A model generated the notes under the pieces. It worked only from the letters and a program-made list of their open reading frames with translations. It was not told the DNA's origin and did not search any database. A stretch of 64,000 nucleotides of DNA from Duganella alba (GTDB lineage: Bacteria > Pseudomonadota > Gammaproteobacteria > Burkholderiales > Burkholderiaceae_D), in the NCBI RefSeq assembly GCF_009674495.1, contig NZ_WKJN01000028.1, positions 1 to 64,000 of the forward strand, read 5' to 3'. The first letter of the stretch is position 1. The number at the start of each line of letters is the position of its first letter. Shown one piece after another: positions 36,009-43,508 of the stretch. Both the position numbers and the translations under genes were made by a program.

Positions 36009-36860
36009 ATGGAGTATGTAACACTGAACAACGGAATCAAGATGCCGCTGCTGGGCTTCGGCGTCTTCCAGATTCCCGATCCGGCCGAGTGCGAACGCAG
36101 CGTGATCGACGCGATCGCGGCGGGCTACCGCCTGCTGGATACCGCGACATCGTATATGAACGAAAAGGCGGTTGGCGCCGCGGTCAAGAAAAGCGGCATC
36201 GATCGCGCCGAGCTCTTCATCACGAGCAAGCTGTGGGTGCAGGATACCGGCTACGACAACACCAGGATCGCCATCGACAAGTCGCTGCAACGGTTGCAGC
36301 TGGACTACCTCGACCTGTACCTGATCCACCAGCCCTACGGCGACGTGCACGGCTCCTGGCGCGCGATGGCCGAGGCCTACCGCGCCGGCAAGCTGCGCGC
36401 CATCGGCGTCAGCAATTTTGAGCCGGACCGCTTGATGGATCTGATCGCCTTCAACGAAGTGCGGCCGGCGATCAACCAGATCGAAGTCAATCCCTGGCAC
36501 CAGCAGGACGACAGCACCGCCTTCATGCGCGACAACGGCGTGCAGGCCGAAGCGTGGGCGCCGTTTGCCGAAGGCAAGAACAATCTGTTCCACAACGAGG
36601 TGCTGGTGGCCATCGCCGCCAAATACAATAAATCGGTGGGGCAGGTCGTGCTGCGCTGGCTGGTACAGCGCAATATCGTCGCGCTGGCCAAGACCACGCG
36701 CCGCGAACGGATGGCGGAGAATCTGGATGTCTTCGATTTCCGTCTGGACGATGCCGACCTGGCCCGCATCGCGGCGCTGGAAAACGGTGTCAGCAGCTTC
36801 TTCTCGCACCGCGATCCCGCCATCGTCAAGTGGATGAGCGAGCGCCGCCTCGAGCTTTAG
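36009..36860 (+). CDS. Aldo-keto reductase (2,5-diketo-gluconate-reductase type)
   Basis: A 283-residue NADPH-dependent oxidoreductase. The tetrad Asp44, Tyr49 (DTATSYMNE), Lys74 (SKLW) and His107 (LIHQP) is intact, and the length fits the AKR5 branch. The C-terminus ends RRLEL. Its stop overlaps the LysR gene stop by 4 bases (TTAG, 36857-36860), in convergent orientation. Substrate probably a small sugar or keto compound. It is paired in the cluster with another reductase at 37849. Confidence 0.88.
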   Translation: MEYVTLNNGIKMPLLGFGVFQIPDPAECERSVIDAIAAGYRLLDTATSYMNEKAVGAAVKKSGIDRAELFITSKLWVQDTGYDNTRIAIDKSLQRLQLDYLDLYLIHQPYGDVHGSWRAMAEAYRAGKLRAIGVSNFEPDRLMDLIAFNEVRPAINQIEVNPWHQQDDSTAFMRDNGVQAEAWAPFAEGKNNLFHNEVLVAIAAKYNKSVGQVVLRWLVQRNIVALAKTTRRERMAENLDVFDFRLDDADLARIAALENGVSSFFSHRDPAIVKWMSERRLEL

Positions 36861-37750
36861 CCCGGATGGCGCAGCGCGTCCACCAACAGGGTGAACGCGG
36901 AGGACGGATGGCGCCGGCTCGGGTAGTACAGCCGGTAGCCGGGCGACACCGGACACCAGTCCTCCAGCACCGACACCAGGCGGCCCTGCTCAATGTAGGG
37001 CCGGACCTGGTCCTCGGGGAGGAACGCCAGGCCCAGGCCGTCGAGCGCGGACTTGATGCGCAAGCCGAGATTGTTGAACACCAGCTGCCCCTCCACGCGC
37101 ACCTTGAGGTCCTTGCCATCCTTGGCGAAATCCCAGATGTAGATGCCGCCGTGCGTGGGCAGGCGCATGTTGATGCAGTTGTGCTGCGTCAGTTCCTGCG
37201 GCGCGAGCGGTGCCGGATAGCGCGCGAAATAAGACGGCGCACCGACCACCAGCCAGCGCAGGTCAGCGCTGATGCGCACCGCGATCATGTCCTTGGCCAC
37301 CTGGTCGCCCAGGCGCACGCCGGCGTCGTAGCGGTCGGCCACGATGTCGGTCATGCGGTTTTCGGCGATCAGCTCGACATGGATGTCGGGATATTGCAGC
37401 AGCAGTTCGGTCAGCTTGGGTTGCAGCACCGTCAGCGCGGCGTGCTCGCCCGCGCTGATGCGGATGGTGCCGGCCGGCTTGAGCCGGCGTTCGCTGAGCA
37501 CCGCCAGCTCGGCTTCGATCTCATCAAAGCGCGGCGCCACCGTGCGCAGCATGTGCTCGCCCGCCTCGGTCGGCGAGACGCTGCGCGTGGTGCGCACCAG
37601 CAGGCGCAAATCCAGCCGCTGTTCCAGCGTGCGTATGGTCTGGCTCAGTGCCGACTGCGACACGCCCAGTTTCGCCGCCGCCTTGGTGAAGCTGCCTTCC
37701 TTGGCCACCGCGATGAACGCCAGGATTTCATTGTAGTTGGAGAAGTGCAT
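36857..37750 (-). CDS. LysR family transcriptional regulator
   Basis: A 297-residue LysR regulator: an N-terminal winged helix-turn-helix (about 8-65, with SFTKAAAKLGVSQSALSQTIRTLEQRL) and a C-terminal effector domain. It is divergent from the AKR-cupin-CMD genes starting at 37849, the usual arrangement for a LysR and its target. An inverted repeat AAGTT-CATGCC-AACTT lies in the shared 98-base gap. Confidence 0.93.
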   Translation of the reverse strand: MHFSNYNEILAFIAVAKEGSFTKAAAKLGVSQSALSQTIRTLEQRLDLRLLVRTTRSVSPTEAGEHMLRTVAPRFDEIEAELAVLSERRLKPAGTIRISAGEHAALTVLQPKLTELLLQYPDIHVELIAENRMTDIVADRYDAGVRLGDQVAKDMIAVRISADLRWLVVGAPSYFARYPAPLAPQELTQHNCINMRLPTHGGIYIWDFAKDGKDLKVRVEGQLVFNNLGLRIKSALDGLGLAFLPEDQVRPYIEQGRLVSVLEDWCPVSPGYRLYYPSRRHPSSAFTLLVDALRHPG

Positions 37751-37767
37751 TGATGAGTCCTGCTTAT

Positions 37768-37783
37768 AAGTTCATGCCAACTT
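37768..37783. promoter_or_regulatory. Candidate LysR operator
   Basis: AAGTT (37768-37772) and AACTT (37779-37783) are inverted repeats with a 6-base spacer, in the gap between the LysR gene and its divergent target. LysR sites are usually T-N11-A palindromes, which this resembles in size. Alone it is weak evidence. Confidence 0.3.
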
Positions 37784-37848
37784 TAGCATCTATTCGCACG
37801 GTTGCGCAGCCGGTACATTAGACGCCATCTGATCAAAGGAGTCTCGCC

Positions 37849-38838
37849 ATGGAAAAACGTACATTGGGCAATAGCAAGCGGGAAGTCTCGGCGCTGGGAC
37901 TGGGCTGCATGGGACTGAGCTTTGGCTATGGCCCGGCCACGGAAACGCAAGCCGCCATCAAGCTGATCCGCGCCGCCTTCGAGCAGGGCGTGACGTTCTT
38001 CGACACGGCGGAAGCCTACGGCCCGCATGCCAACGAAGAGCTGGTCGGCGAGGCGCTGGCGCCGATGCGCGGCCAGGTGGTGATCGCCACCAAGTTCGGC
38101 TTCCAGTTCGACGACAAGGGCGCCATCAACGGCGTCGACAGCCGCCCGGAGCATATCCGCGCCGTGGCCGAGGCATCGCTGAAGCGCCTGCGTGTCGACG
38201 CCATCGATCTGTTCTATCAGCACCGCGTCGATCCGGCCGTGCCGATCGAGGACGTGGCCGGCACGGTCGCCGATCTGATCCGTGAAGGCAAGGTCAAGCA
38301 CTTCGGCCTGTCGGAAGCCGGGGCCGCAACCATCCGCCGCGCGCATGCCGTGTGTCCGGTGACGGCGCTGCAAAGCGAGTATTCGCTGTGGTGGCGCGAG
38401 CCGGAGCAGGAGATCCTGCCGACGCTGGCCGAGCTGGGCATCGGCTTCGTGCCGTTCAGCCCGCTGGGCAAGGGCTTCCTGACCGGCGCCATCGATGAGA
38501 GCACCACCTTCGACAGCACCGACTTCCGCAACATCGTGCCGCGCTTCGCCGCCGATGCGCGCAAGAGCAACCGCGCGCTGGTGGATGTCATCACCACCAT
38601 CGCCGCGCGGAAGCAGGCGACGCCGGCGCAGATCGCGCTGGCCTGGCTGCTGGCGCAGCAGCCGTGGATCGCGCCGATTCCCGGCACCACCAAGCCGCAT
38701 CGCCTGCAGGAAAATCTGGCGGCGGTGAACGTGCGTCTGAGCGAAGCCGACCTGGCCGACATCGAGCACGCCGTGTCCGGCATCGCGGTGCAGGGCGACC
38801 GCTATCCGGCGCACTTGCAACAGCGCGTCGGCCGCTAG
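37849..38838 (+). CDS. Aldo-keto reductase (AKR13-like)
   Basis: A 329-residue oxidoreductase of the type that begins MEKRTLGNSKREVSALGLGCMGLSFGYG, with catalytic residues in FDTAEAYG, ATKFGF and YQHRVD, and the coenzyme-binding GTTKPHRLQENL near the C-terminus. This matches the AKR13/YakC-like branch of the family. AAAGGAG precedes ATG 37849. It is the first gene of a likely operon with a cupin and a carboxymuconolactone-decarboxylase-like gene (gaps 16 bases and an overlap), divergent from LysR. Confidence 0.9.
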   Translation: MEKRTLGNSKREVSALGLGCMGLSFGYGPATETQAAIKLIRAAFEQGVTFFDTAEAYGPHANEELVGEALAPMRGQVVIATKFGFQFDDKGAINGVDSRPEHIRAVAEASLKRLRVDAIDLFYQHRVDPAVPIEDVAGTVADLIREGKVKHFGLSEAGAATIRRAHAVCPVTALQSEYSLWWREPEQEILPTLAELGIGFVPFSPLGKGFLTGAIDESTTFDSTDFRNIVPRFAADARKSNRALVDVITTIAARKQATPAQIALAWLLAQQPWIAPIPGTTKPHRLQENLAAVNVRLSEADLADIEHAVSGIAVQGDRYPAHLQQRVGR

Positions 38839-38854
38839 GCGAAAGGACATGACG

Positions 38855-39310
38855 ATGAAAATGATCGCAGCAATCCTGCTCGCCGGCATGGCGCTCAACG
38901 CCGGCGCGGAGCAGACCGTCACCAAGGCCGGCACCGTTGCCGCCGCCGCTGGACCGGCCGAGTATTTCACCGGCCGCGTGCGGGTCGACATGCTGGCGCC
39001 GGCCAACGCCGACATCAACGCCTCCAGCGCCTACGTGACGTTTGAGCCGGGCGCACGTTCGGCCTGGCATACGCATCCCAAGGGGCAGTATCTGGTCGTC
39101 ACCGCCGGCGCGGGACTGACGCAGGAATGGGGCAAGCCGGTGCAGCAACTGCGGCCCGGCGACGTGGTGTGGTGCCCGCCCGGCGTCAAGCACTGGCACG
39201 GCGCCGCGCCAACCACCGCCATGACCCACCTCGCCGTGACCGGCGCCGCGAACGGCAGGAACGTTGAGTGGATGGAGAAAGTCAGCGATGAACAATATCA
39301 ACCGCAGTAA
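38855..39310 (+). CDS. Exported cupin-domain protein
   Basis: From ATG 38855 (GAAAGG in front; the alternative ATG 38849 is too close to it), a 151-residue protein with a signal peptide (MKMIAAILLAGMALNAGA). The cupin motif 1 (GARSAWHTHPKGQ) and motif 2 (PGDVVWCPPGVKHWHG) hold the usual metal ligands. It is paralogous to the cytosolic cupin at 40043. It overlaps the next gene by 23 bases. Confidence 0.85.
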   Translation: MKMIAAILLAGMALNAGAEQTVTKAGTVAAAAGPAEYFTGRVRVDMLAPANADINASSAYVTFEPGARSAWHTHPKGQYLVVTAGAGLTQEWGKPVQQLRPGDVVWCPPGVKHWHGAAPTTAMTHLAVTGAANGRNVEWMEKVSDEQYQPQ

Positions 39311-40031
39311 ACCTTTACGCGCCGGCCGCCTGATGATTGCGCTGGGCTTCGCCCTGGGCGCCGCCAGCGCCGCCGCTCAACCAGTCAAGGAGCAAGCTGC
39401 CATGCAAGCAGAACAAACACTATCCGCCAGCCGGCAGGCGATCGGGCCCATCGCCGCGTTCGCCGCCAGCGGCGATATGCCGAAACTCAAAACCGCCCTC
39501 GGTCACGGCCTGGATGCCGGCCTCAACATCAGCGAATGCAAGGAAATCCTGGTCCAGCTGTATGCCTACGCCGGCTTCCCACGCAGCCTGAATGCGCTGA
39601 CCGCGCTGATGCAGGTGCTGGACGAACGCAAGCAGCGTGGCGTGGTTGATGCGCCGGGCCGCGATCCCGCGCCGGCCCAGACCGGCGAGGCGCTGCTGGC
39701 CTCCGGCACGGCGAACCAGACCAGGCTGGTCGGCGCGCCGGTCAAAGGCCCGGTGTTCGCGTTTGCGCCGGCCATCGACGCCTTCCTCAAGACCCACCTG
39801 TTCGGCGACATCTTCAACCGCGACAACCTGGACTGGCAGAGCCGCGAGCTGGCGACCGTTGCCGTGCTGGCGGCGCTGAGCGGCGTCGAGCCGCAGCTGC
39901 AATCGCATGTGCGCGTCAGCATCAACGTCGGCATCACCAGGCCGCAGCTGCGTCAATTCATTCAGGTGCTGGCAACGCAGGTGGATGCCGCGACGGCGCA
40001 ACGCGCGCAGGCGGCGCTGGACAACATTTAA
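39288..40031 (+). CDS. Exported carboxymuconolactone-decarboxylase-like protein
   Basis: From ATG 39288 (a GGAGAAAG run in front; it overlaps the cupin stop by 23 bases), a 247-residue protein with a signal peptide (MNNINRSKPLRAGRLMIALGFALGAASAAAQ). The mature part holds two helical CMD/AhpD-type units: the first with ISECKEILVQLYAYAGFPRSLNAL, the second with SRELATVAVLAAL and INVGITRPQLRQF. Such proteins are used in antioxidant and ring-cleavage pathways. The redox CxxC of AhpD is absent (only one Cys at the CKE position). Confidence 0.8.
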   Translation: MNNINRSKPLRAGRLMIALGFALGAASAAAQPVKEQAAMQAEQTLSASRQAIGPIAAFAASGDMPKLKTALGHGLDAGLNISECKEILVQLYAYAGFPRSLNALTALMQVLDERKQRGVVDAPGRDPAPAQTGEALLASGTANQTRLVGAPVKGPVFAFAPAIDAFLKTHLFGDIFNRDNLDWQSRELATVAVLAALSGVEPQLQSHVRVSINVGITRPQLRQFIQVLATQVDAATAQRAQAALDNI

Positions 40032-40042
40032 AAGGAAACATC

Positions 40043-40468
40043 ATGGAACTCAAACGTGTAGGCAGCATGCCTTCGATCACCGGCCCGGAGGCCACTTTTA
40101 CCGGCCGCGTCCGCATTGAGATGTTGAGCACACCGCCGGCGCCGGCGCGCGTGTCGGCCGCCAGTGTGACCTTCGAGCCGGGCGCGCGTTCGGCCTGGCA
40201 CACGCATCCGCTGGGCCAGACGCTGATCGTCACGGCCGGCTGCGGCTGGACCCAGTGCGAAGGCGAGGCCAAGGTGGAGATCCGCGCCGGCGATGTAATC
40301 TGGTGTCCGCCGGGCCACAAGCACTGGCACGGCGCCACCGCCACGACGGCGATGACGCATATCGCGGTACAGGAAGCGCTTGACGGTGTGGCCGTGGTGT
40401 GGCTGGACAAGGTTGCTGACGAGGATTATCTGAGCCCGGTTGCCGAATGGCATAGCCACGAACACTGA
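40043..40468 (+). CDS. Cytosolic cupin-domain protein
   Basis: A 141-residue single-domain cupin with no signal peptide. Motif 1 (GARSAWHTHPLGQ) and motif 2 (AGDVIWCPPGHKHWHGA) closely follow the exported cupin three genes earlier, so one is a duplicate of the other. AAAGGAAAC precedes ATG 40043, which lies 11 bases past the CMD stop. A REP-like repeat begins right after its stop. It may act on products of the same pathway as the exported pair. Confidence 0.87.
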   Translation: MELKRVGSMPSITGPEATFTGRVRIEMLSTPPAPARVSAASVTFEPGARSAWHTHPLGQTLIVTAGCGWTQCEGEAKVEIRAGDVIWCPPGHKHWHGATATTAMTHIAVQEALDGVAVVWLDKVADEDYLSPVAEWHSHEH

Positions 40469-40470
40469 AC

Positions 40471-40550
40471 CGTCGTTGCCGCGCAGGCGGGAACCTATAC
40501 GCCGCGTGCCCAGCGGCAGCGCATGGGTTCCCACCTGCGCGGCAACGACG
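40471..40550. repeat. REP-like palindromic element with a nested hairpin
   Basis: Arms CGTCGTTGCC-GCGCAGGCGG-GAACC (40471-40495) and the complement at 40526-40550 match over 25 bases with one mismatch. The 30-base loop holds a second hairpin, GCCGC/GCGGC (40501-40505, 40513-40517). Such GCGCAGGCGGGAA palindromes are dispersed in Burkholderiales and related genomes. It separates the convergent cupin and hypothetical genes. Confidence 0.78.
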
Positions 40551-40555
40551 CGGCG

Positions 40556-41101
40556 TCAGGCGTTGGCGCGGCGGGCGGCGCGGGCGATGCTTTCGGCGAA
40601 CAGCGGCGTCTCGCGGCGGTTGTGGTCGCCGGATGACTGCTGACGGTCATTCTGCGCCTGCTCCCACGCAATGCCGTGCTCCTTGATGAACGCCAGGAAC
40701 TCCTCGGTCGGATGGGAAATCACGGCGTTGGTGTACTCGCTGCGCTGCGCGTCGATTTTCCTGACGCTCAAATCCCAGATCACCTGCACCTTGGTGCGGC
40801 CGTTCGGCGTGAACACGTCGGAGGTCGACACCATGCGGCAGTGCGACGCTTCGGTGACTTCGCCGACATAGTGCTGCACCACCAAGCCGCTGCCGATCAT
40901 CTCGACATTGATCGACATGCGGCGGCCGTCGTCGGTGAACGTCGCGCCGGCGGCGATGTGGTCGGGCGGGGCGCAACGCTGGTACTCGGCGTCCGGCAGC
41001 GTGAACAGCCACTTGGCGATATCGATTTGTTCAAACGGCACATCGATGATGTGGCTGAAGGCGGATTGCGACAGGATGAGATCGGAACGGATGACAGTCA
41101 T
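40556..41101 (-). CDS. Conserved hypothetical protein (181 aa)
   Basis: A 181-residue soluble protein that starts MTVIRSDLILSQSAFSHIIDVP. Its strand-rich pattern, with an early KWLFTLPDAEYQRCAPP segment and later a VSTSDVFTPNGRTKVQVIWDLSVRK segment, suggests an SRPBCC-like binding fold, but I cannot assign it with certainty. It is 12 bases downstream of the quinone-oxidoreductase gene, so the two are probably co-transcribed. Function unknown. Confidence 0.65.
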   Translation of the reverse strand: MTVIRSDLILSQSAFSHIIDVPFEQIDIAKWLFTLPDAEYQRCAPPDHIAAGATFTDDGRRMSINVEMIGSGLVVQHYVGEVTEASHCRMVSTSDVFTPNGRTKVQVIWDLSVRKIDAQRSEYTNAVISHPTEEFLAFIKEHGIAWEQAQNDRQQSSGDHNRRETPLFAESIARAARRANA

Positions 41102-41113
41102 GATATTTCTCCT

Positions 41114-42094
41114 TTAGGTGGTGAGAACAATTTTTCCAACATTCAGCCCATCCTCCATGCGCTGCTGCGCGGCGCCGGCTTCGGCAAGAGGAAAGACGCT
41201 GTCGATGACCGGGGTCAGGCCATCCTTGACAAAGTGCGCCAGCCAACGCTCCCTGAAGCGGCGCGACATGGCATGTTTGGTTTCCTGCGAGCGCGACTTC
41301 ATCACGGTGCCGATGATCTGCAGGTGGCGATACAGCAGGCGGTCGAGCGGGATGCGCGCATCCTCGATGCCGCCCATGATGCCGATCTGTACCAGCCGGC
41401 CGCCGAAGTTCAGCGAGTTGACGTTGCGCTCGAAGTAGGGTGCGCCGATGAAGTCGAGAATCACGTCCACGCCGCGATCCGCGGTCAGTTTGGCGACTGC
41501 CAGCGCGAAATCCTCATCCACATAATCGATGGCATGATGGGCGCCGAGGCGGTGCACCAGTGCGTGTGCCGTCGTCTGCGCGGTGACGATCACGGTCGCA
41601 CCGCTGGCCCGCGCCAGTTGCACGGCCGCGCCGCCGACGCCGCCCGCGCCGGCATGGATCAGCACCGTTTCGCCGGCTTGCAGCTTGCCCAGGTGGATCA
41701 GCGCTTCATGCGCGGTGACGAAGGTTTCGGTGATGGCGGCGGCCTGGATATAGTCCAGGCCTTCCGGAATCGGCATCGCCATGCGGTAGTCGATGCGCGA
41801 CACCTCGGCATACGCGCCGCCGCCAACGATGCCCATCACGCGGTCGCCCACCGCGTAGCCTTGCACGTTCTCGCCGACAGCGATGACGTCGCCGGCGATT
41901 TCCAGGCCCATGATGGTGGAGTCGCCAAAATCCGGCCAGCCGTAGCCGCCGCGACGGTGGGTAAGGTCGGCGCGGTTAACGCCGGCCGCGCGGGTGCGCA
42001 CCAGCAGGTCGTTGGCGCGCAGTACCGGCTCGGGCACTTCACCGATCTTCAGTACGTCGGCAGCGCCGAACTGGTCAAAAGTGATGGCTTTCAT
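41114..42094 (-). CDS. NAD(P)H-quinone oxidoreductase (zinc-independent MDR family)
   Basis: A 326-residue medium-chain dehydrogenase/reductase family enzyme. The GroES-like N-terminal domain has GVNRADLTHRRGGYG, and the Rossmann motif AGAGGVGGAAVQLA is near residue 149. It lacks the catalytic zinc cysteines, consistent with the quinone oxidoreductase (Qor/PIG3-like) group, which reduces quinones or enones with NADPH. The Rossmann domain is complete through the end. Confidence 0.9.
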   Translation of the reverse strand: MKAITFDQFGAADVLKIGEVPEPVLRANDLLVRTRAAGVNRADLTHRRGGYGWPDFGDSTIMGLEIAGDVIAVGENVQGYAVGDRVMGIVGGGAYAEVSRIDYRMAMPIPEGLDYIQAAAITETFVTAHEALIHLGKLQAGETVLIHAGAGGVGGAAVQLARASGATVIVTAQTTAHALVHRLGAHHAIDYVDEDFALAVAKLTADRGVDVILDFIGAPYFERNVNSLNFGGRLVQIGIMGGIEDARIPLDRLLYRHLQIIGTVMKSRSQETKHAMSRRFRERWLAHFVKDGLTPVIDSVFPLAEAGAAQQRMEDGLNVGKIVLTT

Positions 42095-42200
42095 GATGAG
42101 TCCTTGATTGGATGAGAGTGAAATCAGGATAGCGGCGAACCAGCCCTTTGATAATCGCCAGCCGCCGCCAAAGCGCTGTGCGCGTCGCGCACAAGTGCGC

Positions 42201-43508
42201 CTAGTTCTTGCGTTGCGCCATCACCATGGCGGGCGTGACCTTGCCTTGCTTGCCGCCGAACTGGAAGATCACGTAATTGCTCAACTGCGCCATTTCGGCG
42301 TCGCTCAAGGCCGCGCCGAACGACGGCATGACAACGTCCTTGCCGGCGATGCGCATCTTTTCGCCGTGCAGCAGCACCTGCACGATGTTCTGTCCGGATG
42401 GATCGTTGACCGAGCGCGCCCCGAGCAGCGCGGCGTGTTCCGATTGCGGACCCTGGCCGTTCCACTGGTGGCAACTGGCGCAGCTGCCTTCGAACAGCTT
42501 CAGTCCTGTCTGCAGATCGGCCGGCGTGTTGGCCGCAGGCGTGTAGGCGGTGGAGGTTGCCAAGGTGTCGGGCCGGACGTTCACTGTCGCGGTCTGGTCG
42601 CCGCTGCGCGGCGGTATGCTGCGCAGGTAGGTGATCAGCGCCTGGATGTCTTTGGGGGCCAGGAATTGCAGGCTGTTTTCAACCGCCTCGCCCATCGGGC
42701 CGGCAGCCGAACCATGGCCGGCCGCATGTCCGAAGCGCAGGTACTGGTACAGGTCGGCATCGCTCCACTTGCCGATGCCGTGGGCCGGATCGGCAGTGAT
42801 GTTCGGCGCCCGCCAGCCGTTCACCATGGCGCCGGCCAGTTCGTTGCGGTGTTCCAGCGCGAAGCCGAGATTGCGCGGCGTGTGGCATTCCGCGCAGTGG
42901 GCCAGGGCGATGGCCATGTAGGCGCCGCTGTTCCATTCCGCCGACTTGTCAGGCGCCGGCGTGAAGCGCGCGCTTTTGAAGAACACCGCGTTCCAGAAGC
43001 CCATCGCCCAGCGCTGGTTGAAGGGAAAGGCCAGGTCCGGCTGCGACGTTTGCTGGCTGACGGTCGGTAAACTGAACAGGTAGGCCTTGATTGCCAGCGC
43101 ATCGTCGCGACTCAACAGCGAGTATGAGGTGTATGGAAAAGCCGGATACAGGCGCTGGCCGTCATGGCGCACGCCGTCATGCAGCGCGCGCACGAAGTCG
43201 TCGTCACTCCAGTTGCCGATGCCGGTTTGCTTGTCGGCTGTGATGTTGGAGGAGTACAGCGTGCCGAACGGCAGTTTGAACGCCAGCCCGCCGGCAAACG
43301 ACTTGCCGCCGGGCGTCGTATGGCAGGCGACGCAATCCGCAGCGCGCGCCAGATACTCGCCGCGCACGATCTGCGGCGCCGCGGCTGGCGCGCCGTGCAG
43401 CACCGGTGCGGCGCCGGGCGACGCATCGGAGCGGGTGAGGTAGCCGTAAGCCGCCACGGCCACGGCGGCAGCCACGCACAGTGATGCGATGAGGTGGACG
43501 CGTTTCAT
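42201..43508 (-). CDS. Triheme cytochrome c subunit
   Basis: A 435-residue protein with an N-terminal membrane-anchor or signal segment and three heme-binding CxxCH motifs: CVACH at 59-63, CAECH at 205-209 and CASCH at 343-347. Each has a downstream methionine candidate. This is the electron-accepting c-type subunit seen in membrane-bound alcohol/aldehyde dehydrogenases and in isoquinoline- or nicotinate-type hydroxylases. Its start overlaps the molybdopterin-subunit stop by 4 bases (ATGA), so the complex is co-translated. Electrons would flow to the respiratory chain. Confidence 0.92.
   Translation of the reverse strand: MKRVHLIASLCVAAAVAVAAYGYLTRSDASPGAAPVLHGAPAAAPQIVRGEYLARAADCVACHTTPGGKSFAGGLAFKLPFGTLYSSNITADKQTGIGNWSDDDFVRALHDGVRHDGQRLYPAFPYTSYSLLSRDDALAIKAYLFSLPTVSQQTSQPDLAFPFNQRWAMGFWNAVFFKSARFTPAPDKSAEWNSGAYMAIALAHCAECHTPRNLGFALEHRNELAGAMVNGWRAPNITADPAHGIGKWSDADLYQYLRFGHAAGHGSAAGPMGEAVENSLQFLAPKDIQALITYLRSIPPRSGDQTATVNVRPDTLATSTAYTPAANTPADLQTGLKLFEGSCASCHQWNGQGPQSEHAALLGARSVNDPSGQNIVQVLLHGEKMRIAGKDVVMPSFGAALSDAEMAQLSNYVIFQFGGKQGKVTPAMVMAQRKN

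Noticed and set aside
37783..39301. Long minus-strand open frames opposite the aldo-keto reductase and cupin genes
   Set aside because: Shadows of genes with intact catalytic motifs.
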